From positions 30,326,626 through 30,390,625 of the forward strand of contig NC_133103.1 in the NCBI RefSeq assembly GCF_022965805.1: a DNA stretch of 64,000 bases, written 5' to 3'. The position numbers and the translations under genes are program-made. This document shows, in pieces, positions 1 through 11,105 of this stretch. The notes beneath the pieces were generated by a model, which saw only the letters and a program-made list of their open reading frames with translations, did no database searches and had not been told where the DNA came from. Numbering within the stretch: the first letter of the stretch is position 1; every line of letters begins with the position of its first letter. Source of the DNA: Primulina eburnea (taxonomy: Eukaryota; Streptophyta; Magnoliopsida; Lamiales; Gesneriaceae).

Positions 1-986
1 GGGCACTGCAGCAACATGTGGTCTGGACTGCCACACTTGTAACAATTTCCGGAGCCAAACCTACATGCTCCAGGATGGCGGCGTGAGCACTTGGGACAGA
101 CTGGGCGCTCAAATGGCCTCGGGACTGCGCGTCCCTGCTGCTGCTGCTGAGGTCCTCCTCTGTTCCTGGGCGGGCCGTGATACGGCCTCTTGTTCTGGTG
201 CTACTGCTGAGGTGGAGGGCGGTGTGGTACCTGAACTGGTCGCTTCCCCAAGCGATCCCTCTCAATGTCAATCAGATCCTGTTCTGCAGCCAGAGCTCTA
301 GAAACAGCAACTTCATAGGTAGTAGGGCCAGCCACCCTAACATCACGGCGCAAGATCGGCCGTAGTCCATCAAGAAAGTGCCTCAGCTTGGCACCCGCAT
401 CATTCGCAATCAGGGGCACGAAATGGCAGCCCCTCTCAAACTTACGGACAAACTCCGTAACTGTCAGCTCTCCCTGTCTCAGGGTCATGAACTCCCTGGT
501 CAAACGTGAACGCACCTCATCAGTAAAATATTTGGAGTAAAATACCTCCGTGAAGCGTGTTCAAGTCAGCGTAGCCAAGTTCAGGGCTACTGACGCTCCT
601 TCCCACCATAAGCGGGCATCTCCACTGAACAGATAGATGGCACAGCGTACTCTGTCTGCATCTCCAAGCTCCATAAACTCAAAGATAACCTCGAGGGACT
701 TGATCCAGCCCTCGGCAATCATGGGGTCCGTCGTCCCTGAAAACTCTTTAGGACGCATCTTCATGAATCTCTCATAAGTAGCCTCAGGCCCGGTCGGCCT
801 AGCTTCCACAACGGCATTGTTCCCCGCAAACTGTGCGAAGAACTGGTTCATCCCAGCTAACATCTGGGCATTCATATAAGGAGGAGGGGGTGGAGGTCCC
901 TGCCTCTCTTGTCTCTGATCATTCCCGTCTTCATGACGGTGTACACCACCACCTCTCGGGCGTCCAACCTGGCGTCTAGGAGGCAT
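1..986 (-). pseudogene. gag: Ty3/gypsy gag (capsid/nucleocapsid), broken
   Basis: Gag would form the cytoplasmic virus-like particle and bind element RNA. The start at 986 opens a basic, proline-rich head (MPPRR...) followed by the retrotransposon gag core with DADRVRCAIYLFSGDARLWW and, further on, REFMTLRQGE and FLDGLRP. Near 1-60 two zinc-binding clusters can be read: CPKCSRRHPGAC, then CYKCGSPDHMLLQC, which fits CX2CX4HX4C. The frame is broken: a TGA right after residue 141 sits where the family has Trp (TGG to TGA), a TAG near 200 replaces a Gln codon, and a frameshift separates the core from the zinc clusters. Protease and the rest of pol lie beyond the window. Identity as gag is secure; function is lost. 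Confidence 0.9.
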
Positions 987-1229
987 ACTGTTCCATACAT
1001 AACCAATACGTAACTAACATGCATAATTCCATAATTTATTTTAAATAAACACTGAAATAATTAAAGAATCTGAATGTAAAATATTTCATGGAGGCATGCT
1101 GTTAAAATAATTCATGCTTTAAATAAAATGCCGAAATGTAAAACTTACAGACCGAAGACGTGGCTTCGTGGGCTTCTCGTGGTCAGTAGTAGTGTAACCC
1201 TTTACAAGAACATAGGCTCTGATACCAAC
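987..1229 (-). promoter_or_regulatory. gypsy leader and primer binding site
   Basis: Positions 1216-1229 read GTTGGTATCAGAGC on the minus strand, directly next to the LTR. It contains TGGTATCAGAGC, the usual primer site complementary to the 3' end of initiator methionine tRNA. The leader between it and the gag start (987-1215) has no coding content. On the minus strand it contains CTGTAAGT, a good 5' splice-site match, and ends in ACAG just before the gag ATG, so a leader intron is possible but unproven. Confidence 0.75.
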
Positions 1230-4220
1230 TGTGAAGGCCTAAAATTCCTTACTTTGAAAATTTGCGGAAAAATTAAAATTTTTCTTTTTAAATAATTAAA
1301 ATGTCTCATTCATAATTAAACCGATAAACAAAGTTTGATATCCAAGATGGCAGCGGAAGAAAATATTTGTTTGCGAAATAACAATTTAAGAATATCCAAC
1401 AACTGATAAAACTTGTTTGCGGAATAAAATAATAAATGCTGAACTGAGGTCCTCGGGTGCCACTACTGCCGACCCAAGCTGGCTCACTGGTCCCCGTCCT
1501 CGGCCCTGAACTCATCGGTACCTACAACAATCAAGTCTAGTGAGCCTAAAGACTCGGCATGTATATATCGTAGGTAACGAGAAAAATATATTTTGCATGG
1601 ATAAAAATATCAGATCACGAGGCATGCTGAAAATAACTTGTACTGAGCAATTATAATACGTGCATGACTGAATTAAATATCATAGTAAAAATGTTTGCTC
1701 GTTGGAGCCCTGTACTGAAATGACTGATAATAATTTTCTGTTGAGATTATGGTCTACGCTTGTGACCCCTGCACTAAACTGAACTGATCGGTAACTGGCT
1801 ATCGGGGAGTATCAAACTGAACTGAACTGACCGGTCACTAGCGACCGGGTGGTACCAAACTGAACTTATCGGTCACTGGCGACCGTGTAAAATAATACTC
1901 CCATAATAGTGAATTGACCACAAGCAATATCGCATAAATCTCAAAAATAAGTATTTTCTATTTTCATGCACGTAATATAATTAAATGGCATAATGAAAAT
2001 ATCATGTATATTTTACCAACTGGATTGGATCGCTCCCAGGCTCGCTGCAACCTAAATATACCATGAAAAATATACAATAGTTTATACTTGACCAAACTAT
2101 GCAATTAAGTTTGAAAATGCGACAATTACGTCTAACGACTTCGTATTTAATCACGACTCCGAACCAACACTGAACCGACGTATAGTCATGATTAAAATAC
2201 GCTTAAAATTATGAAATAATGCTCCTAAAATGATGAGGGTCAAAATCTAGGTGAAATGGAGGCCAAAACAAGAAACGCTCTTTCGAGAGTCAATTTGGCA
2301 CATCGCACCGTAAATTCTCGTATGACCTCAAAAATGATCCGAATCACAAACAATCAAAAACACGACCTTCCTAACTCGATGAGGCACTGTCCAGTCCAAG
2401 GCCATAGGCTAAATGCCGACCAAGAACTCGAACGAGCCTCCGAACCGTCACAGCAAGTTACTGTCAAATTCCAGCAGCTGCGCAATTGCATGTCTTGTGT
2501 TGTTTTCGAGACTACCAGCCATTGGGGCATGCACCACCGACCAGAGACTCTTACCAACATCCCAAGGAATGATTTGAACCATGGCTAAGGGCCCTAGGCC
2601 AGCCACAATCCTCACCATTCCAGCAACCAACCGAAAACTCTTACCGAGGGCCCTCATGCGTGCGTGTGTGGTGTTGTGCTTCGCTTGCTGTCTCGACTCG
2701 TTCCAGTGGCCATTTGGTTGACCATGGCACAATCTAGACATCTTGGGTATGGTATGAACCGTGGCTAAGGGCCATAGGCCAACCAAGATCCACACCATTC
2801 CCAAAAATCGAATCAATACATGCTGTATAATGAAGGGGCCGAAGGGTGTAGGGGCTGTTCTTGATGTTTTAATTGAAAACCGAGCAACCATGGACCAAGC
2901 CACCAAAAGGGCGACTTAGTCACATCTTAGAAATGCTAGGGAAGTGATATAACCATGGCTATAAGCCCCTAGGGCAGCCATGATCAGATCCATTCCCTTG
3001 GACAGCAAAACTGCATTTTCGAAAAACACAAATGGACACAAATGGAGTTGCTGTCATTTTCGGGTTTTCCAGCGTGTATGGGACTGAAAGAATGGACCAA
3101 CATGGTCCTAATGCATCCTATTACATGTCTAGGAGCAGCCTTGGGAGTCTGGAGTCGATCCATAACCTGTAGCACTGAAACGAGAGAAAACCGTGAAGAG
3201 CATCATGAAAGTCGAAAACTTTCTGCACATGCATTTCGAAAATGCTTGATGAAAATTTCGGTTTTCTTGAATAAAAATCATGTAAAAGTGATGTTTAAAA
3301 TAATAGTAGGACTTGATTGAGGTTTGAAAGAAATCTAGACATGCCTGGTTTCGTTTTTAAAGAAAACGAACGAAACGACGACGACGCGGCATGGAGGAGT
3401 GGAACGCTTTTTTTCCTTCTACTCGATTTCTTTCCATTTCTCTCTAGCTAAGAACTCACGATTTTTTACTCTGAAAAGTGCTCTGATTTTCGAGATTAGG
3501 GAGAAGGGGAAATGGTTAGGAGAGTGAGGGGAGTGGGTGGAAAATGTATGGGAGAAATCAAGACCAAGTCTCCCCCTTTTTAAATTTTGAATTTGGTTGA
3601 TAGCAAATGGCTTGTTGGATGATTCTGGAATGGGGTGGCCGATTTCTTCAAGGCTAGGAATGGGTTAGGATAAGCTCTAATAATTAATTAAATGGTGCTC
3701 CCAAAAATCATAGAATTATCCTACTAATTACATGCAAAGAAAGGGTCAAAAAGGGTGATGAGTTGGCAAGGCAATACACTATCAACTAGGGGCCGAAATT
3801 TATTAATAAAAATGAATGGGAAGTGTTGTTTATTTACTAAATTAATAACTCTTAAAAGCCTCACTAATTCCTTAAATAATTTAGTGAATAAAACCATTAA
3901 TAATAGGAACTTAATTGAATTAATTTCCTACTCACCTCAAGTAACTAAATAAATCCTCAAACCTTCTTATTAACTTAAATGAACTTACTTGCTAGCTAAA
4001 TTAAATTCTGGAAAAATTTTCTGAATCTTAAAGTTTATCTCAAAACTTCAACTCCAGTCCGGCCTCACTGAAATAACTGAAAAATCAAACTACTGCATGA
4101 AATAATAAAATAATTAACTTCAAAGAAAAGCATTAAAATAATCATGTAATGAAGTCAATTTAATTTTAAAAATCTAGAATTATGCATGGCTTATACGTAG
4201 ACTGATTTACGGGTTCTACA
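1230..4220 (-). repeat. 5' LTR, family A (2,991 bp)
   Basis: Bounded by TG at 1230 and CA at 4220 on the plus strand; on the minus strand it starts TGTAGAACCCGTAAATC and ends next to the primer site. It shares ordered blocks with the LTRs at 18662-21810, 29705-35785, 43446-46623 and 49300-52486, including a block reading GTACGAGAATTTACGG then TGACTCTCGAAAGAG in LTR orientation (about 2280-2330 here). LTRs carry promoter and polyadenylation signals; no exact TATA position is claimed. The small open frames in it are not genes. Confidence 0.88.
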
Positions 4221-5966
4221 ATGATTATACCGAACAACCCTCCCCCGGACTTTCCAAGTGGTTATCATTCATCGAGAGGATAAGTCCGTGGTTATGATTG
4301 TACACCATTAGTCCTTATGACCCGGGACAACACTGAGGCTCTATATGCTAGGGCTGTGTTTTGACTCGTTTACCGGCTCCAGGAGAGTCATCAGGAGGCG
4401 AGGTTGGGTACAATTGCGACACGTATAGGAGCCAGTGCATTGTAGTCGGGGATTCACCGCTCATCTACGGGTTTGGATATCCTATGTGATCTAATGAAAT
4501 AATAGTGCATGGAATCTCTGGCCAGAGTACGAGATGTACGTTGGAGAAAGAGTTCTCCAAAATAGTTCTCGCGATGCCACTATTATAGCTATCACATAGT
4601 TATCGAATTAATATGTAACCCTCGATGAACCAATGGTTGCAGATTCGATCGAGTTATATGAGATGAAGGGACCGAACTGTACGTTAATCATAATCGACTG
4701 GTTCTTGCAGGCACTATCAGTGATACCTAGGGGACCATGGGGCGATGCTACTAGACGCTCTTACCATGATCCGATGGGTGCAATCAGAAATGATTTCTGA
4801 CATTCTTTATCAAGGTGTGGATGAAAAGAATGAGGCTAACTAGGGTAAGCAAGCCCGAATAAGAATAAATATTAAAATAGAATCACAAAAAGTTGTAAAC
4901 CCACGGCTAGCTATATCCCTGAACTATTGAGGGTCACACAAGCACTAGATCGTTTGTTCCCGTTGAGAGAATAAATTCAAGGAGTTGAATTTATATTATA
5001 ATATAGTAAATTCAAGGAGTTGAATTTATGATAATTAAATTTTGAGAAAATAAATTCAAGGAGTTGAATTTATGATATAGTAATTCAAGAAGTTGAATTT
5101 ATGAAATTTGGAGATAATAAATTCAAAGAGTTGAATTTATATAATTTGATAATTTAATTTATTAAACTCAAAAGTTGGGTTTATTAAATATTAAATTTTG
5201 GAGGTGATAAAATTCAAGGAGTTGAATTTATAATTTAAATATTAAATTCAAATGTTGAATTTATAATATATTTAATTTATTAAGCTCAAACGTTGAGTTT
5301 ATTATATATTAAATTAAATGTAATGGGTATATGTATAATGAGCTTTTAGGAGTACAAGACCAACATACATATTATTAAAGTTCTTAATTAGACTTTAAAA
5401 GATTAATTAAATAATTAAACTAGTTTGACTAGGATAATTAATTGATTAAGTTCATTAAGTGTTTAATTTAATTAATGGGCCCTAAGCTTATATATATGTG
5501 TATTATGCTTAGGGTTAAAGAGTTTTGATTCATAATTTTTGAAAAAAACCCTAGCCTCCTCTCTCCCAATGGTGATTCACGTGAATGATATATTAATATC
5601 CTCCAAATTATTTTGTTTTTTTTTTTCAAGGAAAAGAATTTTGAGTCCTCTCTCAAAATTTTAGATCTCAACGTAAAACTTCTTTCAAATATTCTAGTGC
5701 TATTTGGAAGAGGAACAAATCTTCTAGTCGTGGACCTAATTAGAAGAATCGAAGAAAGGTAGGGATTCATCAAGAGCTAATCCGCTTATACCGGATTAGT
5801 TGGAGCCACGTGATTATTTCACCAAAGGTATAGCGATTCTAACGCCCTATGTATGTTTTGTTAAAATCATACGAGCGCCCAAAGAAAATTATATTTTGAT
5901 TGTCAAAATAAATAAAAATTGTAAAACTTCCGCTGCGTTTGGGCGTGTAGAAAACCAGATCCAACA
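4221..5966 (+). repeat. Ty1/copia LTR, 3' portion
   Basis: Matches positions about 14155-15736 of the intact copia LTR at 13796-15736 nearly throughout and ends with the same CAGATCCAACA at 5966. The first ~354 bp are missing because the gypsy element at 1-4220 inserted here. No primer site follows at 5967, so this is a 3' or solo LTR. Its last ~300 bp form the beginning of the tandem unit described below. Confidence 0.85.
4970..5300. repeat. array of short palindromes in copia LTR
   Basis: About nine successive imperfect palindromes built on AAATTCAAGGAGTTGAATTT (A/T-flanked arms AAATTCAA and TTGAATTT around a 3-5 base centre), spaced roughly 30-45 bp apart. The equivalent part of the second copia LTR (14895-15115) has about six. 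Each could fold into a small hairpin. Copy number differs between the two LTRs, so the array expands or contracts. Confidence 0.8.
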
Positions 5967-6305
5967 TGATTGTCAATCAAAATCAGTGGTCGAGTATTTG
6001 TCTCATCTTGAAGTTGAAAATGATTTTTTCCAATGTTTTTATTTTTAGGAGTCATTCCTATCAAAAGCAAGTTATATAAGATAAATAAAGCATTAATAAG
6101 CATTATACCGAATTATTTCAAAATTTAATCTTTTGAAATAAAAAATTCTTACGTGTCATATATTTTTATATCTAATACATGTACATCATTGTGTTGTTGC
6201 TTTGAAACTTTATCCATTTGGTTATTTAGCATACCTTGTATGTTTTGACATTCTGCACAAGTATTAATTCCACCAAAATATAAGCAAGTTAAGTTTTAAT
6301 TATAC
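5967..6305. other. spacer between copia LTR and solo gypsy LTR
   Basis: AT-rich DNA with no convincing gene; repeated at 6964-7298 and 7957-8291. A minus-strand frame of about 48 codons (around 6160-6300) is open in it but is too short, and matches nothing I recognise. It is presumably the host DNA between two old insertions. Confidence 0.5.
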
Positions 6306-6658
6306 TGTAAGGTCCGAGAATTTAATTCTCGTAACTTGAATGCATGCAATATAGGATTTTTATTTGTCTCCAACCTAGCCCCCTAACCCTTCGATTTTCT
6401 CTCCACTTGGGGTGCCGCCATGTCCGGCCTCCCTAGAACTCTTCCTAGCATCGAGTTATGTCCAGCTCAGGCCTCTGCCCAAGATCAGATGTGGCTGCCC
6501 CCTGAACCAAGCCCTAACCTCAAGCATGCATCCCAAAACCCATAAAAACCCTAGGTTTCCTCCTTCCCTTGCCAATCTTGGTTCTTGCCCTCTTTTCCTA
6601 CCTAAACATTTTGTTTCACATCCATTAACCTTACTCTAATGGCAACATGTTCTTAGGA

Positions 6659-7651
6659 ATCTCAACGTAAAACTTCTTTCAAATAATCTAGTGCTATTTG
6701 GAAGGGGAACAAATCTTCTGGTCGTGGACCTAATTAGAAGAATCGAAGAAAGTTCGTAGGGATTCATCAAGAGCTAATCCGCTTATACCGGATTAGTTGG
6801 AGCCACGTGATTATTTCACCAAAGGTATAACGATTCTAACGCCCTATGTATGTTTAGTTAAAATCATACGAGCGCCCAAAGAAAATTATATTTTGATTGT
6901 CAAAATAAATAAAAATTTTAAAACTTCCGCTGCGTTTGGGCGTGTAGAAAACCAGATCCAACATGATTGTCAATCAAAATCAGTGGTCGAGTATTTGTCT
7001 CATCTTGAAGTTGAAAATGATTTTTTCCACTTTATTTTTAAGAGTCATTCCTATCAAAAGCAAGTTATATAAGATAAATAAAGCATTAATAAGCATTATA
7101 CCGAATTATTTCAAAATTTAATCTTTTGAAATAAAAAATTCTTACGTGTCATATATTTTTATATCTAATACATGTACATCATTGTGTTGTTGCTTTGAAA
7201 CTTTATCCATTTGGTTATTTAGCATACCTTGTATGTTTTGACATTCTGCACAAGTATTAATTCCACCAAAATATAAGCAAGTTAAGTTTTAATTATACTG
7301 TAAGGTCCGAGAATTTAATTCTCGTAACTTGAATGCATGCAATATAGGATTTTTATTTGTCTCCAACCTAGCCCCCTAACCCTTCGATTTTCTCTCCACT
7401 TGGGGTGCCGCCATGTCCGGCCTCCCTAGAACTCTTCCTAGCATCGAGTTATGTCCAGCTCAGGCCTCTGCCCAAGATCAGATGTGGCTGCCCCCTGAAC
7501 CAAGCCCTAACCTCAAGCATGCATCCCAAAACCCATAAAAACCCTAGGTTTCCTCCTTCCCTTGCCAATCTTGGTTCTTGCCCTCTTTTCCTACCTAAAC
7601 ATTTTGTTTCACATCCATTAACCTTACTCTAATGGCAACATGTTCTTAGGA
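6659..7651 (+). repeat. middle tandem unit, chimera of units 1 and 3
   Basis: The first part carries unit-3 variants (AATAATCTAG, GGAAGGGG, GAAAGTTCGTAGG, GTATAACG, TTTAGTTAA, CACTTTATTTTTAAGAG) and the last part carries unit-1 variants (GAATTATTTC, CATCATTGTG, CCAAAATATAAG, TTATACTG, AAACATTTTG). The switch falls between about 7045 and 7110. This is the product expected from unequal crossing-over between the units of a two-copy array. Confidence 0.85.
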
Positions 7652-8291
7652 ATCTCAACGTAAAACTTCTTTCAAATAATCTAGTGCTATTTGGAAGGGG
7701 AACAAATCTTCTGGTCGTGGACCTAATTAGAAGAATCGAAGAAAGTTCGTAGGGATTCATCAAGAGCTAATCCGCTTATACCGGATTAGTTGGAGCCACG
7801 TGATTATTTCACCAAAGGTATAACGATTCTAACGCCCTATGTATGTTTAGTTAAAATCATACGAGCGCCCAAAGAAAATTATATTTTGATTGTCAAAATA
7901 AATAAAAATTTTAAAACTTCCGCTGCGTTTGGGCGTGTAGAAAACCAGATCCAACATGATTGTCAATCAAAATCAGTGGTCGAGTATTTGTCTCATCTTG
8001 AAGTTGAAAATGATTTTTTCCACTTTATTTTTAAGAGTCATTCCTATCAAAAGCAAGTTATATAAGATAAATAAAGCATTAATAAGCATTATACCGAATT
8101 ATATCAAAATTTAATCTTTTGAAATAAAAAATTCTTACGTGTCATATATTTTTATATCTAATACATGTACATCACTGTGTTGTTGCTTTGAAACTTTATC
8201 CATTTGGTTATTTAGCATACCTTGTATGTTTTGACATTCTGCACAAGTATTAATTCCACCAATATATAAGCAAGTTAAGTTTTAATTATAA

Positions 8292-9499
8292 TGTAAGGTC
8301 CGAGAATTTAATTCTCGTAACTTGAATGCATGCAATATAGGATTTTTATTTGTCTCCAACCTAGCCCCCTAACCCTTCGATTTTCTCTCCACTTGGGGTG
8401 CCGCCATGTCCGGCCTCCCTAGAACTCTTCCTAGCATCGAGTTATGTCCAGCTCAGGCCTCTGCCCAAGATCAGATGTGGCTGCCCCCTGAACCAAGCCC
8501 TAACCTCAAGCATGCATCCCAAAACCCATAAAAACCCTAGGTTTCCTCCTTCCCTTGCCAATCTTGGTTCTTGCCCTCTTTTCCTACCTAAACGTTTTGT
8601 TTCACATCCATTAACCTTACTCTAATGGCAACATGTTCTTAGGAATCATAACGTTTGTCAAACAAGCGTAAAATCATCAAAACTTTGAAAATGTTCATAA
8701 AAACGTTACACTATTTGAACCCAATAATTTTCATACAAAAATACATAAAAACATGCATATTATTGTTTGAATGATGCATCAAAACAGTTTAGAAGCATGC
8801 ATTTGTGTTTAAAACGCTCGAATATCCTATCGTTGGCGTGGGTTGCGAAGAGGGACAAACAGGTGATGAAGAACCCTTGATCTTTTGCTGTCCCCTATAT
8901 TTTCGAAAATTGTGTGTGTGTGTGTGTGTTGTGTGGATTTTCAGCTTCCATCCCCTTCAAAAGCCCTAGGTTTCTGTTATTTATTATTTTAATTTACATG
9001 TTAATGGGTAAGTTTTGGGCCTTTGAGTTTAGGAGTAATTGGGCCTACTAATCCTATGTAAATTAGGCCCAATAACACTCATTTAATTGAAAAATAAAAG
9101 TTATAAAAATTATTTTTCAAAAATAATGCTTATGATCTTTTAAAAGTCATTCGTTTGTCCAAAACCCGCTTTTTGGATAAAATTGATTTCGTCTCGCAAA
9201 ATAATATGGACTTCTACCATTTTTAGAAAAAAAAAATAATCATATTTAATAATAACAATAAGCCTTGAAAATATTTATTGAAAAATATTTATTTTTTTTG
9301 GTCGTCCGAGATCTTTTTTTCCCAGCCTCTTATCGAATATTTGGGTAAAATCATTTGATTTCATGAAATCATGCACTTTAAACATTTAAGCATATAAAAT
9401 ATATCATTTACGTATTTAAAATCAATTAAATAAAATAAATATGCAATTTAAATCATTTGCATGCATGCGGTTTATGTGCATTGATTTTCGAGCGTTACA
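8292..9499 (-). repeat. solo LTR of a third gypsy family (1,208 bp)
   Basis: Runs from TGTAAGGTCCGAGAATT at 8292 to CGAGCGTTACA at 9499; on the minus strand it starts TGTAACGCTCGAAAATC and ends GGACCTTACA, typical gypsy LTR termini. No primer site or polypurine tract adjoins it, so it is solo. The left ~350 bp are also present in tandem units 1 and 2 (from 6306 and 7299). A (TG)n tract lies at 8911-8929. I found no clear target duplication (TATAA at left, ACATA at right). Confidence 0.7.
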
Positions 9500-9834
9500 A
9501 CATATAACCCCGATAAATATAGGGAAAAGAGACTCGATCATGACTTATTTTTAAAAAAAAATCTATAAGTCAATTTAAATAAACGTCCCTCTGTTTAAGT
9601 GTAAATATGGCATTAACTTAAACTTTTAATATTAATTTCATCCATCTAATTCAGTTGACTCCAAACTAGATTTTTCTTCTGTGGACCTCCTTCCATTTCT
9701 TTTCCGATCGTATTTCCCTTCCCGGCAATTCTCGACCCATTCCTAACTCAAATGGACAAATGGTTGACAAAAATCTGATAATATAAACGTTTATTTCGAT
9801 TTATTACTTTTTTTCTTCGACTCACTTGAAGAAG
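9500..9834. other. intergenic DNA, nothing recognised
   Basis: AT-rich sequence without open frames of note, LTR ends or repeats. It is the start of the least repetitive stretch of the window. Confidence 0.5.
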
Positions 9835-11105
9835 AAAATGTCGACCAAATTTTGGGTAGACCTAGGTCTTGGTCGACCAAAGCAAAATTTTTCTTGGGTA
9901 GACCAAATTTTGGTCTTTTGCTTGGGTAGACCAAAGCTTGGTCGATCCAAGCAAAAGACCAAACTTTGGGTGGACCAAAACCCAAACAAAAATTTTGGTC
10001 TACCCAACATTTGGTCGACCCAAGAAAAATTTTTCTTGGGTTGACCACTCTACTGAAAATTTTGGTCTACCCAACATCGATCAAGTTTGGGTAGACTCAG
10101 TACTTGTTTTTGTATTTGAATGAACATTGTATTGATCTTTTAATTATTGGACATTGTATTGATCTTTTTAATTTCGATTTAAGTATTTACGGTGGAATTT
10201 TGTTGCTGGTCAGTTTTTTGGTCGACTAGGGTGATTTCTGGGTTGATTCTGGGTCGACCATGGTGATTTCTGGGTCGACCATGTTGCTTCTGGATCGACC
10301 AAGGTTGCTTTTGGGTCTACCATTTTTCAAACACATGAATCCATAGATTTGACAAATATGACAGATAATTATTTAATTTTGACGGATAATTACATAATTT
10401 TGATTAATGTTGAATGTTTTTAATATATAAATCACATAATTTCACAAGTATGTTCTATAATGTTATATGATTATGTTACATGTTATAGTATATGATTCAC
10501 AATTTCACAACTATGTTGCATGTGTTTTGACATATGAGCCACAATTTCACAATTATGTTATATGTTAACATATGAATCACAATTTCACAATTATGTTTTA
10601 ATATATGAATCACAATTTCACAACTATGTTACATGTTTTAAACATATGAATCACAATTTCAAAAGTATGTTATATAATATTATATGATTTAACATATGAA
10701 TCACATATTAAGCTGGGTCGACACAAAGTAGACCTTGTTGTTTTTGGGTCGACCCTTGTTGCTTTACTTTTGGGTCGACCCAAAGGTATATCCTACAAAA
10801 TTCAACAAAAATTAAGAGAATAAGGTGATTAGAATAGACAAAAATTAATAATAACAATTAAAAAACAAACTTGGCATAATAATGGGTTCTTTTTGGTGAA
10901 CCAAAATTATGTTGGTTGACCAAGAATAATTTCTTCTTGGTTTGGTCGACCAAAAAAATAAATCTTGGTCGACCAATTTTTCTGGGTGGACTCATATTTT
11001 TTCTCAAAGTAGATTTTGGGTCGACTAAATTGGTTTTAGGTCGACAGATCTCGATTTGGGGAAAAAGACTTGTAAATTTTAATTGAGAGAAGATGTGTGT
11101 CGACC
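9835..11105. repeat. GTCGACC-motif repeat block
   Basis: I count 14 exact GTCGAC hexamers in about 1.27 kb, nearly all in wider contexts such as TTGGTCGACCAAA or GGGTCGACCC, plus many diverged forms (GGGTAGACC, GGTCTACCC). They occur in both orientations, giving long imperfect inverted repeats at 9835-10105 (for example CAAGCAAAAGACCAAA against TTTGGTCTTTTGCTTG). Around 10200-10325 the motif is in short direct repeats of ~22 bp. A separate AT-rich sub-array sits inside (10380-10695). Open frames here are low-complexity translations of the repeat. It could be a minisatellite or the subterminal repeats of a DNA transposon; no terminal inverted repeats were found. Confidence 0.8.
10380..10695 (+). 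repeat. ACATATGAATCACAATTTCACAA sub-repeats (diverged)
   Basis: Five or more diverged direct repeats of roughly 45-60 bp, each carrying CATATGAATCACAATTTCA followed by a TATGTTA-type stretch. They are embedded between two GTCGACC-rich segments. Confidence 0.75.

Larger units (their letters stand above)
1..4220 (-). mobile_element. Ty3/gypsy element, 5' part (family A LTR), cut by window edge
   Basis: Read on the minus strand this is LTR (4220 to 1230), primer binding site, leader and gag, in the normal order for an LTR retrotransposon. The element continues to the left beyond the window, so pol and the second LTR are not visible. Its right flank at 4221 is the middle of a copia LTR, so it inserted into that LTR; ATGAT (4221-4225) is the expected target duplication but its partner is outside the window. 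The leader closely matches that of the non-coding element at 43446-52486, which makes this a candidate coding relative of that element. Confidence 0.85.
5665..8644 (+). repeat. tandem triplication, unit ~993 bp
   Basis: Three head-to-tail units: 5665-6658 (994 bp), 6659-7651 (993 bp) and 7652-8644 (993 bp). Each holds the last ~300 bp of the copia LTR, ~340 bp of spacer DNA with no recognisable gene, and the first ~350 bp of a solo gypsy LTR. The internal junctions read CTTAGGAATCTCAACG, combining the left edge (TTAGATCTCAACG) and right edge (TTAGGAATCATAACG), with only ATC shared; a duplication at short microhomology is the simplest origin. Repeated 75- and 91-codon open frames in the units are by-products of the repeat, not genes. 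Confidence 0.95.

Noticed and set aside
2256..3320. Open frames of 63-152 codons
   Set aside because: They lie inside a family A LTR and parts recur in the other family A LTRs.
6160..6305. Minus-strand frame of ~48 codons with CAEC, in the spacer
   Set aside because: Short, in AT-rich DNA, without a start or splice context I can support.
6412..8625. Repeated 75- and 91-codon open frames, three copies
   Set aside because: They recur only because the DNA is tandemly triplicated, and they lie in LTR or spacer sequence.
9791..10123. Open frames of 61-85 codons rich in Trp/Val/Asp/Gln
   Set aside because: Low-complexity translation of the GTCGACC repeat block on both strands.
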